Positions 43,181 to 54,582 of a stretch of DNA of 64,000 bases are shown here, one piece after another. Under the pieces are notes generated by a model. It was not told the DNA's origin and made no database searches. It saw only the letters and a list, made by a program, of their open reading frames with translations. The number at the start of each line of letters is the position of its first letter. Within the stretch, counting starts at the first letter, position 1. The translations under genes and the position numbers were made by a program. This DNA comes from Pterois miles (lineage: Eukaryota; Chordata; Actinopteri; Perciformes; Scorpaenidae), in the NCBI GenBank assembly GCA_947000775.1, contig CAMQGK010000154.1:62001-126000 (forward strand). The letters are read 5' to 3'.

Positions 43181-43720
43181 TGTTAACACTTTATTTTGAA
43201 AAGCGGCCGTAGTCCCAGGTGTCTACTTCCTCTAACTCCTCCAAGGTGGTCTCTAGCTCTCCGTCAGCTCCGTTCTCTTTATCCATCCATGGTCAGCTCC
43301 ATCGGGGCCGTCTGAATGCATTTAACATAAATGTCAGTATATGGAGCTCTACGGTCGTAGCGTCGGCCCGTCGGACCACGGAGACGAGAGCGACGGCCGG
43401 CCGGACCGCACGTTACCGCCGTACGATGACGTTTCCCGTCCGTGACGGAGTTAGCGTGCAGCTTTAGCCGTGATGTCTAGCTCTGCTTTTCCAAAGTGTT
43501 TCCCTCCTTTACTGGATGTGTAGTGTTTACTGCTGGATTTAACATGGAGGGTGGAGGTCGGATCCACGCCCACCCTCCACCCTTTAATACTTTCTGAGGT
43601 TTGTTCTGGTTGATGGATACGGAGCGGATATGATGTCACGTTACTCAGACTACCACAATAAAAGAGGTAACTTCCTTCTACCTCCACATAGACTCAGATG
43701 AAGCAGATATATTGATTCTG
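43181..43720 (+). repeat. Dispersed ~0.5 kb repeat (copy at 43.2 kb)
   Basis: Near-identical to 24407-24880 from TGTTAACACTTTATTTTGAA through GGAGGGTGGAGGTCGGATCC. It retains the 3' part GATGTCACGTTACTCAGACT, ACCACAATAAAAGAGGTAAC and TGATTCTGGTGTTAAA, so it is the fuller copy. The differences are scattered single bases. Confidence 0.75.
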
Positions 43721-44111
43721 GTGTTAAATAATTTTCCCCCATCGCTAGTAAATTTTAAAATCAGCTTGACTTTTTTATCTGCTGTTGATCTCAGGTCCGA
43801 AAAAGTTGATATTTTAGGAATTGCAAGATTTTCACCTGACAGCAGCTAAAGTCAGTAAAGCCTGACGGAAACAAACAGAACAATAAAGAACTAGGGAATA
43901 AAACAAAAAAATATATTAAAGGTACAGTATGTCTCTTATTGTGTCTAACAATTAGCTTAATGAAATCATTGTAAAAACACACACACACACACACACACAC
44001 ACGACTGTGGGCGGCACAATAGAAGCAGCCTTGGACACCACCGTTGCCGTGGCAACAGCTTCCAATGAGAGAGTCCACACATACAGACTTCAAAAAACAC
44101 CCTCACCTAAA

Positions 44112-44145
<34 letters not shown>

Positions 44146-44836
44146 CAGTTAAACGGTATTACTGACAATCACACTCGTACAGGTTGTTGACCCACAATGC
44201 CTTGCGACATCACCTGCTGAGGGAAACGGACGATCTGCATATTCAGTATACTGTCGGACTGATTATGTACCACATACTACTGCTGACTGTGCGTCTCTCT
44301 GTGGCGCTGCTGATCAATAACAACGACTCACTTTCATCCTCTCAGATAAACATGGACGTCGTCGTCGAGACAGTAGTCGCGTTTCTGTTCACTGTTATTT
44401 CATTTTTATGCACATTTCAAAGTATCACATTAGAAAATCTGTCTGGAAACAACACAATGTGATTAATACATTTTTACGCTCGCTTGAGGTGTTTTTTGAC
44501 TTTATTGAAAACAAGCTGAAGCGCTAAATTGGATACGCAAACCGAATGCCGAATAATCTGTGATGTTGCGAATGATTAACTCACATGACTGATCACTTGT
44601 TTCCACTGTCGGCGTCTTCTAGGTTACAGTGTTTTCAACCGCGCGCTGTGAGATATTGTAAGGGCTGCCACAGAAAATCATCAATGTTCCTTGTTGGTCT
44701 AAAAAATCAATAACATGCTATCGTTAAGTGACTTTAAGAGTAATGTGTTTTCCTCCGAGTCACCAGGTGGCAGCAGTTGGCTAGTTTGCCTTAATACTCT
44801 GAGACAAGAGACGTGATGCAGCTGTAGTGATGCATG
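43721..44836. other. Non-coding stretch with two (CA)n microsatellites
   Basis: (CA)n at 43977-44001 and 44114-44142. A 92-codon frame at 44184-44462 is hydrophobic in places but has no recognised domain and poor start context, so it is not called. Otherwise no feature. Confidence 0.5.
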
Positions 44837-46045
44837 AGACAGGTGGAGACAGGTGGAGACAGGTGGGGACAGGTGGGGACAGCGATGGAGACAGCGATGG
44901 AGACAGGTGGAGACAGGTGGAGACAGGTGGAGACAGGTGGGGACAGGTGGGGACAGCGATGGAGACAGTGATGGAGACAGGTGGAGACAGGTGGAGACAG
45001 GTGGAGACAGCGATGGAGACAGGTGGAGACAGGTGGAGACAGCGATGGAGACAGGTGGAGACAGCGGTGGAGACAGGTGGAGACAGGTGGAGACAGCGAT
45101 GGAGACAGGTGGAGACAGGTGGAGACAGGTGGGGACAGCGATGGAGACAGCGATGGAGACAGGTGGAGACAGGTGGAGACAGCGATGGAGACAGGTGGAG
45201 ACAGCGGTGGAGACAGGTGGAGACAGGTGGAGACAGGTGGAGACAGCGATGGAGACAGGTGGAGACAGGTGGAGACAGTGATGGAGACAGCAATGGAGAC
45301 TGCGATGGAGACAGGTGGAGACAGGTGGAGACAGCGATGAAGACAGCGATGGAGACAGGTGGAGACAGGTGGAGACAGGTGGAGACAGCGATGGAGACAG
45401 CGATGGAGACAGCGATGGAGACAGGTGGAGACAGCGATGGAGACAGCGATGGAGACAGGTGGAGACAGGTGGAGACAGCGTGGGGGTGGAGACAGCAGTG
45501 GAGACAGGTGGAGACAGGTGGAGACAGCGGTGGAGACAGCGATGGAGACAGGTGGAGACAGCGATGGAGACAGTGGTGGAGACAGCGATGGAGACAGGTG
45601 GAGGCAGCGATGGAGACAGTGGTGGAGACAGCGATGGAGACAGGTCGAGACAGCAGTGGAGACAGCGGTGGAGACAGGTGGAGACAGGTGGAGACAGGTG
45701 GAGACAGCGATGGAGACAGCGGTGGAGACAGGTGGAGACAGGTGGAGACAGCGGTGGAGACAGGTGGAGACAGGTGGAGACAGGTGGAGACAGCGATGGA
45801 GACAGGTGGAGACAGCAGTGGAGACAGCGATGGAGACAGGTGGAGACAGGTGGAGACAGCGGTGGAGACAGCGGTGGAGACAGGTGGAGACAGTGGTGGA
45901 GACAGCAGTGGAGACAGGTGGAGACAGGTGGAGACAGGTGGAGACAGCGGTGGAGACAGCGATGGAGACAGGTGGAGACAGCGGTGGAGACAGGTGGAGA
46001 CAGGTGGAGACAGCAGTGGAGACAGCGGTGGAGACAGGTGGAGAC
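44837..46045. repeat. 1.2-kb minisatellite of GGTGGAGACA / GCGATGGAGACA units
   Basis: 10-base units GGTGGAGACA are mixed with 12-base units GCGATGGAGACA and GCGGTGGAGACA, more than 100 in total. Because unit lengths differ modulo 3 and the unit lacks stops in most frames, hundreds of codons stay open on both strands (for example 44791-46089 minus). These are not proteins. Tandem CAGGTGGAG gives an E-box (CAGGTG) about every 10-30 bases. Confidence 0.97.
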
Positions 46046-46136
46046 GTTTTGAATAGGAATAATCTAAACTCAGACAGGACCCGGGGCAAAGTTCAGACCC
46101 CGATGAAGGGTCTATAGGAGGGAGTCACAAGAAGGA

Positions 46137-46560
46137 GACGACGGCTAAGACCAGGCAGAACAGTGAAAGCTGTCTTTCTATCCGATGTATTCAGCCACTG
46201 TTCAGGAGATGCTCGGCTCTGATGTGCTAAAAGAAATAGCCAAAGTCCAGACGAACTGATCACATGTCTGCAGACATCGAAAATGTTACGCATCAGTATG
46301 AAATTTGCTTTGCAACTTGATGAGTCCACGGATATTAGTGCACAAGCTCAACTCTTGGCCAAAGTGCGTTTTGTGGATGGAGATGCCGTTAGAGAGGACC
46401 CATACAGCTCAGCATCTCGCTGGGAAGGACGGGACTTTACAGGAGCCAGAGGACCCAACTGCCCTGAGACAAGGTGGTGGTTTAGAGCTAAGCTGACCTA
46501 CCTCTGGACGGAGGTCCCCATTCTGTCAACTTTCATGGCCGTGTGAGCTGAGCTTTGCAA
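46137..46560 (+). pseudogene. hAT transposase fragment (ZBED5/SCAND3-like), decayed
   Basis: From 46283 the frame reads FALQLDESTDISAQAQLLAK (residues 8-27) then VRFVDGDAVRED, a hallmark of the catalytic region of hAT transposases of the ZBED5/SCAND3/FAM200 type (LDESTD...). Just upstream, in other frames, are remnants corresponding to SDVLKEIAK and ADIENV, which normally precede it. Frame shifts and loss of the following conserved part make it non-functional. No matching terminal repeats were identified nearby. Confidence 0.8.
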
Positions 46561-46814
46561 CCCTGACTGCTATAAAGACTAGAAAAACTGGACCCACGGG
46601 ACCGCCCCGCCCTGCATGCTCATATCACACATGAAAAAGCTTCACATTGATCTCAGAATCTGTGAGCTGGATTTTGAACTTCCCTTTATGTCTGTCGCTC
46701 ACTTTATGCTCCTCCGGGAAGCTAAAAGTCTAATAAATAGTTATAATAGTATGCAGATTTATAAAAAAAATATTGTTCAACAGGACATTTCAGTCGAGAC
46801 ATTATGAAAGTAGA
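46561..46814. other. Non-coding remainder after the hAT fragment
   Basis: May include further decayed transposase, e.g. the frame at 46616 with ICELDFELPF, but this is uncertain. Confidence 0.3.
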
Positions 46815-46985
46815 ATAGAAATAATAATAATGTTTTACTTTGGTACTGTTGTTGTATTCTTTGTAGGCGGACGTTTTACTGGCGTCCGCTCGTCTTTTTC
46901 AGTCCAAAATGGCGGAAGCGCAGCTCTGCTGGGAGCTGATGTTGCAATGAGACAAAAAACCTGACTTTCACCTATTCGCAGTATA
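46815..46985 (+). repeat. Dispersed repeat with AAAATGGCGG core (second copy)
   Basis: TAGAAATAATAATAATGTTT, CTCGTCTTTTTCAGTCC, AAAATGGCGGAAGCGCAGCT, CTGGGAGCTGATGTTGCAAT and CTGACTTTCACC match 5262-5440 in order. Confidence 0.6.
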
Positions 46986-47814
46986 TGTTGTTTACCAGTG
47001 AGTACCTGCATCCCAGATATTCCCTTTACATGCAAATACTTGTCTTTGTGTCCCGACAGCAGGAAACATAACCAATACTAGCTGAGGAGAAAGACCTCTC
47101 TCCAGTTTTCTCTCGTAGATGGTTAGATGGACAAGAAGACTTGTGTTGTTTCCAGTTCACAACCTCTACTTCTTCTTCTGCTCTTCCATAGCAGCAGCTT
47201 ACAGCCATGCGTAGCCTGTAGGACCAACGACTGACCGAGCTCCGCTGTGGCCGAGTCCGATGTCCATTCATCCCTTAAACGATGCCTGACAGTTGAATGG
47301 AACGCCGGCGGGTGAAGTTAGAGGACAGACGAAGCATCGACCTTTTGACCGACCGTCCAACGATGTGTCCTGAACGGCTGAGATTCATCTCACCTTGTAT
47401 TCTGCTTGCTTCTAAACGACTACATTAATTTTGGATCATATTCAGCGTCCTGCAGCTTCAGCTATTGACCTTGAAGTGCTCTGACTGCGGAATTAACTTC
47501 CTGTCTGCACAAGAAGTGTGAATGTGTCATGTTGTGTGAACTGACATCTGCTGCCTGTGATCACCTCTCGCCTACATTTTATTAAAAATATCTGAACAGT
47601 TTTATAATCTAGCGAACGGTGTGAAGGACCGACAGAGAAGAACATGAGACTTTCTTCTACAGCAGAATATGGTGGTATTCTTGTTTTATTATGCGTTTAT
47701 GACGATATGATTATGGATAGATTATTGAATGGGCCTACTGGGAGGAGGGCCCAGTGTCAGGAGCCCCCGACGCCTTCAACTACAAAACATCACCCAAAGA
47801 CTGCCGTACCAACC
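46986..47814. other. Non-coding stretch, nothing recognised
   Basis: No coding, RNA or repeat feature could be supported. Confidence 0.4.
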
Positions 47815-48130
47815 AGGGAGACTACGGAGAGACTGAACATGACCACAAAGGAAGGCAAAGACACAAAACTACTATAGAGACACACAGAGCAGCTACAGAG
47901 ACTCAAAAGAACTACAAAAACATACAAAACCACTACAAAGCAACACAAAAATAATTACAAATAGACACACAGTGACCTCAAAGAGACACGAAGCAACTAT
48001 AAAGAGACTCAAAATGACTATAAAGAGACAAAACGACTACAGAAATAAAACAACCTCAGTCCAAAACAATCACCAAGTGACAGAAAACCACAGAGACACA
48101 ACGACTACAAAGAGACAACAAAGAGTCTAA
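47815..48130 (+). repeat. Imperfect ACTACAAAGAGACACA-type minisatellite
   Basis: About 15 diverged copies of an ~18-24 base unit built from ACTACAAAGAGACA and CACAAAACGACTA words. An old array of a type common in fish genomes. Confidence 0.75.
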
Positions 48131-49354
48131 AACTCTGTTTCTCATGATGTTGGTTTCTCTTTATCTATTTCTTTTGACCTCTCTCTTATTGTTGCCTTTT
48201 TCTTGTGAGATACTGGACAGTTATGTTCTTTTTTTGGATTAAAAATTCCTTAAATCCTCTTGACCTCACTGAAGGTCGTACGAGGACGCCCAAAACGCTG
48301 GCACCACTGTTCTGGACTCAAGTGTTGGATTGGCAGACAGACAGATGCTTTAATGATAATATTTGCATGTCCACATATTTTATAATGTCTGTTAAGAATC
48401 TCCATCATCCTGAACGATGTCAGTCTGATGAGGTGCTAAAGTGAGTTCAGGTGGCTCCCTGCTCGGTAATGGATGAAGACTGTCCAGTGAAGAGCTGCAT
48501 GAACCTGCACGACGCCTCCCTGCATTCAAATGAGCTGCAGGTTAATGAAGAGGGAGCTCTGCCCTGGAGAGCCGCCGCCGCCGCCGCCGCCGCGCGCTAC
48601 AGTAACACTGCGGTGGATTTCTGTCCAATTAGAGCTGACTAATTGCCTCCTTAGACACGAAGCATCACTAACTGTTTCCAGTACTTGCAAACACTAATAA
48701 GAGCGGATGTGGCAGGGCCATTACAGCTTAGATTTATATCCAACAATTACAATATGTGTGGTGCAGGTTGAGAGGAAATAAAAACAGTCCTGCACAGCTG
48801 GGCTGGATGCTGAGCCGTTGCCATGACAGCAGAAGATAAATGGTGGGTATTAATAATGCACTATAATGCCTAAAACCACAATAAACATGATGATGAATAA
48901 CAGCCCTTAAACAAGCGAGGAGTCTTAATGAGCATTATTATAGCAGAGAAACCAGCCCTCGCGTACAGTCCTGACAAAGCGGCGCCGCTCTGTTAATCCT
49001 GGAAGTACGATGAAGATATAAATGTCAAGTCGATCTCTGTTGACTTTCAGCTGTTTGATGGGGTGTCCACATGTCAGGCTGGTGGTCAATAAACATCAAG
49101 GAGGGTTCAGTCAGGTCGCCATCATCATCAGCATCACAAACTTTATCAATCCCAGTGTCTGCTTGTCAGGTTTGAGGTTCAGGTACAGGACGTTCAGATG
49201 GTATCGGTACTCCCTCTGACCCAAACTGGCAAAAAACGTCTATTACTATCAACTGTTAGCGCTCGTATGTACGGGAAAAGAAGCATGCTAGCTAGCTTTG
49301 CATGGTTAGCCAGGTCAGTGAATCTCATTGGACAATGATTTGTGTCAAACTGGA
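48131..49354. other. Mostly unique stretch with (GCC)n and a possible conserved element
   Basis: (GCC)n at 48569-48592 gives an alanine run within a 63-codon frame of no recognised identity. 48610-48980 is non-repetitive with AATTAGAGCTGACTAATTGC, ATCCAACAATTACAATATG, TATTAATAATGCACTATAAT and CTTAATGAGCATTATTATAG: dense homeobox-type cores typical of enhancer-like elements, unproven. Confidence 0.35.
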
Positions 49355-49925
49355 ATCAATAATAACACGTTAACACTAATTCGTTTTAATGCCACTAATT
49401 TCTTTAACGCATTAACACAATCAGTCTGTTGGAGGCTGTAACAGCTTCAGTTTTAAAGTTTAAATAACGCTTCAAACTGTCAACTCCAAAGGGGTCCGTT
49501 GACCTCTGACCTCCAGATGTGTGGATGTAAATGGGTTCTCTGGGTCCCCACCAGTCTCCCCTTTACAGACATGCCCACTTTATGATAGTCCCAGTCAGTC
49601 TGGATCAAGTCCTAGTCAAGTCAGCACTCTGACACACTGACAGCTGTTGTTGCCTGTTGGGCTGCAGTTTGTTCTGATTGGAGCAGATTGTTGATGCTAA
49701 AGTCAGAACCTGGGAGGGTTTCTGGACAATATCTGTCATTGATTACAATAATAAATATATACATACATTTACATAAAGCAACATATTTGTCCACTATCAT
49801 GTTGATAAGAGGATTAAATACTGGACTGATCTCCCTTTAAGGTTGAGCAGATAGAAAATGTGATTAATTTGCGATTAATTGTAATTACCGACCGACCGAC
49901 CAATTTTAACCGACTGGCAGCCCCA
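49355..49925 (-). mobile_element. GCTGTCA MITE, nearly full length, minus
   Basis: Terminus GACTGGCAGCCCC at the right (5' end). Then on the minus strand AATTAATCGCAAATTAATCA, AAAGGGAGATCAGTCCAGTA, AACAACAGCTGTCAGTGTGT, CTGGTGGGGACCCAGAGAAC and AACGGACCCCTTTGGAG, ending with CGTTAACGTGTTATTATTG-like 3' sequence near 49360. The most complete copy in the window, about 570 bp. Confidence 0.85.
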
Positions 49926-49944
49926 GTACATACATACAGTATAT

Positions 49945-50720
49945 ACTGTATACTACTTAGGTTTAGGAAAAGATCAACTTGGTTAGGTTTAGCCAAAAAA
50001 CTGCTTATTTAGGTTTAGGAAAAGGTTGACTTGTTTAGGTTTAGGCAAGAAACTACTTTGTTAGGTTTAGAAAAAGACAGACTTGGTTAGGCTTAGGTAA
50101 CAAACTACTTAGGTTTAGGAATAAATCGATTTGGTAAGGATTAAACCTCTCTAAAACTACTTAGATAGTTTTAAGAAAAGATCAAATTGGTTAGGTTTAG
50201 GCAAAAAACTATTTAGGTTTAGGAAAAAAATGACTTGTTAGGTCTAGGCAACAAACTACTTTGTTCGGTTTAGTAAAATATCAACTTGGTTAGGTTTAGG
50301 CAACAAACTGCGTAGTTAGGTTTAGGAATAAACTGACTTGGTTAGGATTAGGCTTGTTTAGGTTTAGATAACAAAACTATTTAGGTTTAGGAAAAGATAG
50401 TTGTTTGAGTTTAAATAACACCAGACATACTGAAGTTATGTGGAAAATAAATCAACGTTGTCTTCTGGTGTCACATGGGACGTGAACGGTGGTCCCGTCC
50501 TGTCCCGGTCCCCCCATTTAACCCGACCTCCTCCCAACACGGCGTTCACAGCTCTTTGTTCTCCCTGGTTCGTAATTACGTGGCTTACATACAAACAGAT
50601 TTTGTGCCGACCATCACAAAAAAGGTGTAATTAAATATTAATACACATACAAAAAATATGAATCAATTATTGAAATTTTGTGACTATTTCACAAACTGCT
50701 GTGCGGCTAGAACGGCACCA
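49945..50720 (+). repeat. TTTAGG-family copy with expanded subrepeats
   Basis: 49945-50400 holds about ten ~35-45 base subrepeats of ACTTAGGTTTAGGAAAAGAT and TTGGTTAGGTTTAGGCAA. Then come the usual downstream blocks GTTTAAATAACACCAGAC, CTTCTGGTGTCACATGGGAC, CCCGACCTCCTCCCAACACG, GGTTCGTAATTACGTGG and ACTGCTGTGCGGCTAG. Confidence 0.8.
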
Positions 50721-50839
50721 TGTGGGGTGAAAGAGATTGAAGCTTTTACACCAAACCAGATCGGTGAGATACTGCTTGATGTAGAAAATGAGTAAAGTTG
50801 TCACAGGAAGAATTAGTCTGGATTTCATATGATTAACCG

Positions 50840-51236
50840 CTGCTGATCTGCAGATCAACGGCTGCAGATCTGCAGATCAATGGCTGCAGATCAACGGCTG
50901 CAGATCTGCAGATCAACGGCTGTAGATCAACGGCTGCAGATCTGCAGATCAACGGCTGTAGATCAACGGCTGCAGATCTGCAGATCAACGGCTGCAGATC
51001 TGCAGATCAACGGCTGCAGATCTGCAGATCAACGGCTGCAGATCTGCAGACCGACGGCTGCTGATCAACGGCTGCAGATCTGCAGATCAACGGCTGCAGA
51101 TCTGCAGATCAACGGCTGCAGATCTGCAGACCGACGGCTGCTGATCAACGGCTGCAGATCTGCAGATCAACGGCTGCAGATCTGCAGATCAACGGTTGCA
51201 GATCTGCAGACCGACGGCTGCTGATCAACGGCTGCA
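50840..51236. repeat. 22-bp minisatellite built on a 14-bp palindrome, about 18 copies
   Basis: Each main unit contains CTGCAGATCTGCAG (perfect palindrome, with PstI-BglII-PstI type words) followed by ATCAACGG. Variants are ACCGACGGCTGCTGATCAAC and a shorter unit lacking one CTGCAG. Variants recur in the same order, e.g. at 51050, 51130 and 51210 (80-bp spacing), indicating higher-order duplication. Confidence 0.97.
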
Positions 51237-52309
51237 GAGAGGTTCATGTGTGTTAAAGATATTTCTGCTCTATTCTTAGCACAGAGACACTTTCACGTTC
51301 ACATCAGACAAATTGACATCATTTCAGGACAAAAACAGCACCAATCTGACAACCAGCTGATCATCAGACTATTTTTAGAGGACCTCTGACTTGCATCCTG
51401 CTTCAGCACCAAACACAACTCCATTAATTAACAGATGACATCCAGCAGCCATGTGATATGACGGGACCACTTGGCTGCGTATCACACACTGATCCAGGAC
51501 GCTGTTTTATAGAAACACTTCCACTGAAGTCACATGTGAGAGCATCAGCGCTCAGGTCTGCACATCGTCTTTCTTTCATCCCGACTTCTGAGGCAAACGC
51601 CGCGCTCATTAACACATACATGTGATGGCATGTTAATTTATGGGAGAAGGCATCCGTGGAAGTCCTCTCCCGATCACTGATCATCCTCAGAGGGGGAGAG
51701 CCGCTCGGCAGCGAGGCGAGCTCCACGCCAGCAACAAAGTCACATCTAATGTTTAATGCAAAAGGCCACAGTTTCAAATGGCGCCGTCCGACGCTTTCAT
51801 TCCCTTCCCATCCGTCTGCAGTGTCAGCCAGCAGCAGGTCGGACGCCTTCTAAGCAGCATAATAAGAGTTTTGGAGAGTTTTAAAAGGGAATAGAGTTTG
51901 ACTATCACACATGCCCAATCCCCAGGCCTCATTAGCACAGAAACAACCTCCAAGATGAAGGGAAAAACAAACAAATATGGTTAATGAAAGAAAAACTCGC
52001 CTGTTCTCCTGCAGGATCACATTTACAGTCAGTACACCTGGCTTCAGACAGAAGGTAAACAGTGAAGAAAGGCGGCGATTAAGGTAGTTTTAGAGATAAA
52101 AGTCCACTGTGCTCCAAAGTCAACATTTACAGCTGTAACATGAAACTGCAGCTGCCCTGCTCTGTTCAGACAGAAGCTCAGCAGGCCTGAAAGTTACAGC
52201 GGAGGTAAAGAAAGAAGAAACAGAGGACGGAGTGGTGAGCTGAGCAGTGGACTGATGTGGACGTTTGGAGGGAGATCAGGTCAGCTGACAGGCTGGACTC
52301 GAACACCAT
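51237..52309. other. Unique stretch; possible conserved element at 51500-51960
   Basis: 51590-51960 is non-repetitive with CGCTCATTAACACATACATG, GGCATGTTAATTTATGGG, ATCTAATGTTTAATGCAAAA and GGCCTCATTAGCACAG. No exon recognised. Regulatory role is a guess. Confidence 0.3.
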
Positions 52310-52959
52310 TCATAGCTATACCCAAAAGTAATGCACTGTAACCCACATGATCATGAACCAGGAAGCACAGAGAGCGGCGACCGCTGTGGAAGCTGTCGGG
52401 GTTGATGGAGGATCAGAAAACACCAGAATTTCACCAGTCACGCAACTTAAGGACTTAACTCAAGTCACTTCCCTTTATTTTAACCAAAACCACAATCGTT
52501 TCCTAAACCTGACCATATAGCTTTCTTGCATAAACCTAAGGAAGTTGTTTCCTGTGAAAGCGAGAGTTTATTTTGAAAGGACTGTGTGCATGTAACCAGC
52601 AGAAATTGACACGTGTTGCTGGACTTTTGTGGGAAAACAAATGAAAAAAGGAGGAATAACTTCTGTAAGATACCTGAGAACATGTGTTAAAGGAGCAGCG
52701 TTTACTGTCCTCAATGCAAACTATGAACAAAAATCTGCATTAATAAAAACTAGACTGAAGCTAAATATAAAGAAATACAACTTTGAGACAACTTTCCATG
52801 TTGTTCTGCTTCGGGCTGTCAATCAATTCAAATATTTAATCATGATCAATCACATTATTCTAGTAGTTAATTGTAAGATGAAGTATTTAATCCTCTTATC
52901 AACATGGGAGTGGATAAATATATAAATGTCTGTATCGACACTGAACACAAATATAAACA
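52310..52959 (-). repeat. TTTAGG-family copy containing the left inverted arm (52466-52959)
   Basis: On the minus strand the 52310-52560 part reads as a TTTAGG-family member (GGTTTAGGAAACGATTGTGG, CTGGTGAAATTCTGGTG, GTGCTTCCTGGTTCATGATC). 52466-52959 is the exact inverted partner of 57667-58160: every aligned position sums to 110626 with no indel, and the only mismatch I saw is near 52847 (C versus T). The arm also includes the MITE start GGGCTGTCAATCAATTCAAA. Confidence 0.95.
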
Positions 52960-53104
52960 GTTTGCCATGTTGATTTACAAGAATATATACATGCAACATT
53001 TACATAAAGCAGCATATTTGTCCACTCATGTTTATAAGAGAATTAAATATTTGACAAATCTCCATTTAAGGTAAATTTACCTGTTTTAACCGACTGACAG
53101 CCCC
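52811..53104. mobile_element. Fold-back GCTGTCA MITE piece
   Basis: Starts with GGGCTGTCAATCAATTC and ends with CGACTGACAGCCCC. Both halves carry the same MITE 5' end sequence in opposite orientation (TATTTAATCCTCTTATCAAC versus TTTATAAGAGAATTAAATAT), so the two halves face each other. Overlaps the inner boundary of the left inverted arm. Confidence 0.7.
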
Positions 53105-54295
53105 AATACTTATATACAGTATATATAGTATATAAAATGTTATCATGGATATAAAGTATATATGCATTATTTTTGCCTATTATAAAATGGTGTATTTCTG
53201 GTGTGTTCTTTATAGACAGTTTTCCTAAAGTAACATTTTTTAAAATGGCAGTTCATCGCCTTGCTTACAGTATCACAGTGTATTGAATCGTTACCCCTGC
53301 CAAGTTTAGCCAATACACAGCTCTAGACAAGAAGCAACACAACAGCTGGAACAAACTTGAAAAACATTTATCAGCTCCAGATCTGATCTGCAGTGATGTA
53401 AACATGGACCCACTCATGTTCAGCTCTTTCCCAGCACAACGTACATTTCTGAAGGTTTTTCTCTTTAGTCTCGTTGCAGCTGGAGCTGCAGCGATCAGTA
53501 ATTAAAGGATGATCTAACCAACGTGTGTGTGTTTATGTCAGGAGTTTCCACTGTGGACTTGCATTACGGTCGAGCTGGATGGGCAGTCGGTTCACTTCAG
53601 ATCAGACTGAACTGCTGCCTCATGGAAGTGAAGGAGAAAAGCCAGATACTTCATCTGCCCTGCAGGAAACAAGTCGGTCCAGATGCCCGAACAGCAGGAC
53701 CGACTTCACCACCACTCTTTAATACAGCGTGTTTGTGTGGGCGAGAATTATCCATCTAGTCAGCTGCAGAGCGCCTCTGACTCACAACTCACACAAAAAG
53801 CAAAGGATATATACTGCACACATACACAACAACAGGTTTCCATCTAAATGACGCAGAGATTTAAAGCTGATTTCCTGAAAAGATGGCAACAGAAGAAGTC
53901 AGATTTGGTGTGTTTGGAGCCGTGTGAATGTTACCTAATGAAAAGAGTGACAGTGGAAGTCTGGTCCATCAGGACTTTTCATTACTGCTTCACACCTCAG
54001 ATGACATTTATGGCATTTAAATGGATGAATCTGTTCTCCTCAGCCTGCAAACAAACACTGAGTGTGCTTCATTTTGGCTTTATGGTGGAGTCAAAGCAAG
54101 AAGAAGGAACATCGCTAACAGAATTTTAAAGGTCCGCAAACCTCCTGGTACGTAGGTAATAATTAGCAAGTAACGCATTTGAATTTACCCCTATGTTTAC
54201 CTCCAAATGATTTCATAATTATATTCTGCATCTATTTCCCAAAGCAGGTAATCAATAGCTGGTGTGATATTTTATCAAACTAGAAAATCTCATGA
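53105..54295. other. Non-coding stretch, nothing recognised
   Basis: A short TATACAGTATATATAG patch at 53110-53140. Frames of 65-93 codons at 53523-54129 have no recognisable domain. No element supported. Confidence 0.4.
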
Positions 54296-54446
54296 TTCCA
54301 CAGGTACCAACCATGTCATGCTAACATGCTATAAAGGAGGCTAAATAACTACTACTACTACTACTACTACGACTACGACTACTACATCCTGGTAACTAGA
54401 GACCTAGAGCATTCAGAGGATGGATGGCTTTCCTAGCTACTCTGAC

Positions 54447-54482
<36 letters not shown>

Positions 54483-54546
54483 TACATCCTGGTAACTAGA
54501 GACCTAGAGCATTCAGAGGATGGATGGCTTTCCTAGCTACTCTGAC

Positions 54547-54582
<36 letters not shown>

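Noticed and set aside
44791..46089. 432-codon minus-strand frame rich in Ser-Pro-Pro-Val-Ser-Thr repeats, and plus-strand frames of up to 409 codons
   Set aside because: Entirely a product of the GGTGGAGACA/GCGATGGAGACA minisatellite. Several frames are open at once and no domain or start/splice context exists.
50880..51224. 114-codon frame of Gln-Arg-Leu-Gln-Ile-Cys-Arg-Ser repeats
   Set aside because: Follows the palindromic 22-bp array. No coding evidence.
52629..52925. 98-residue protein found identically at 57701-57997 on the other strand
   Set aside because: Identity is explained by the recent inverted duplication. The frame runs through two dispersed repeat families, and the third copy at 61.9 kb does not keep it open.
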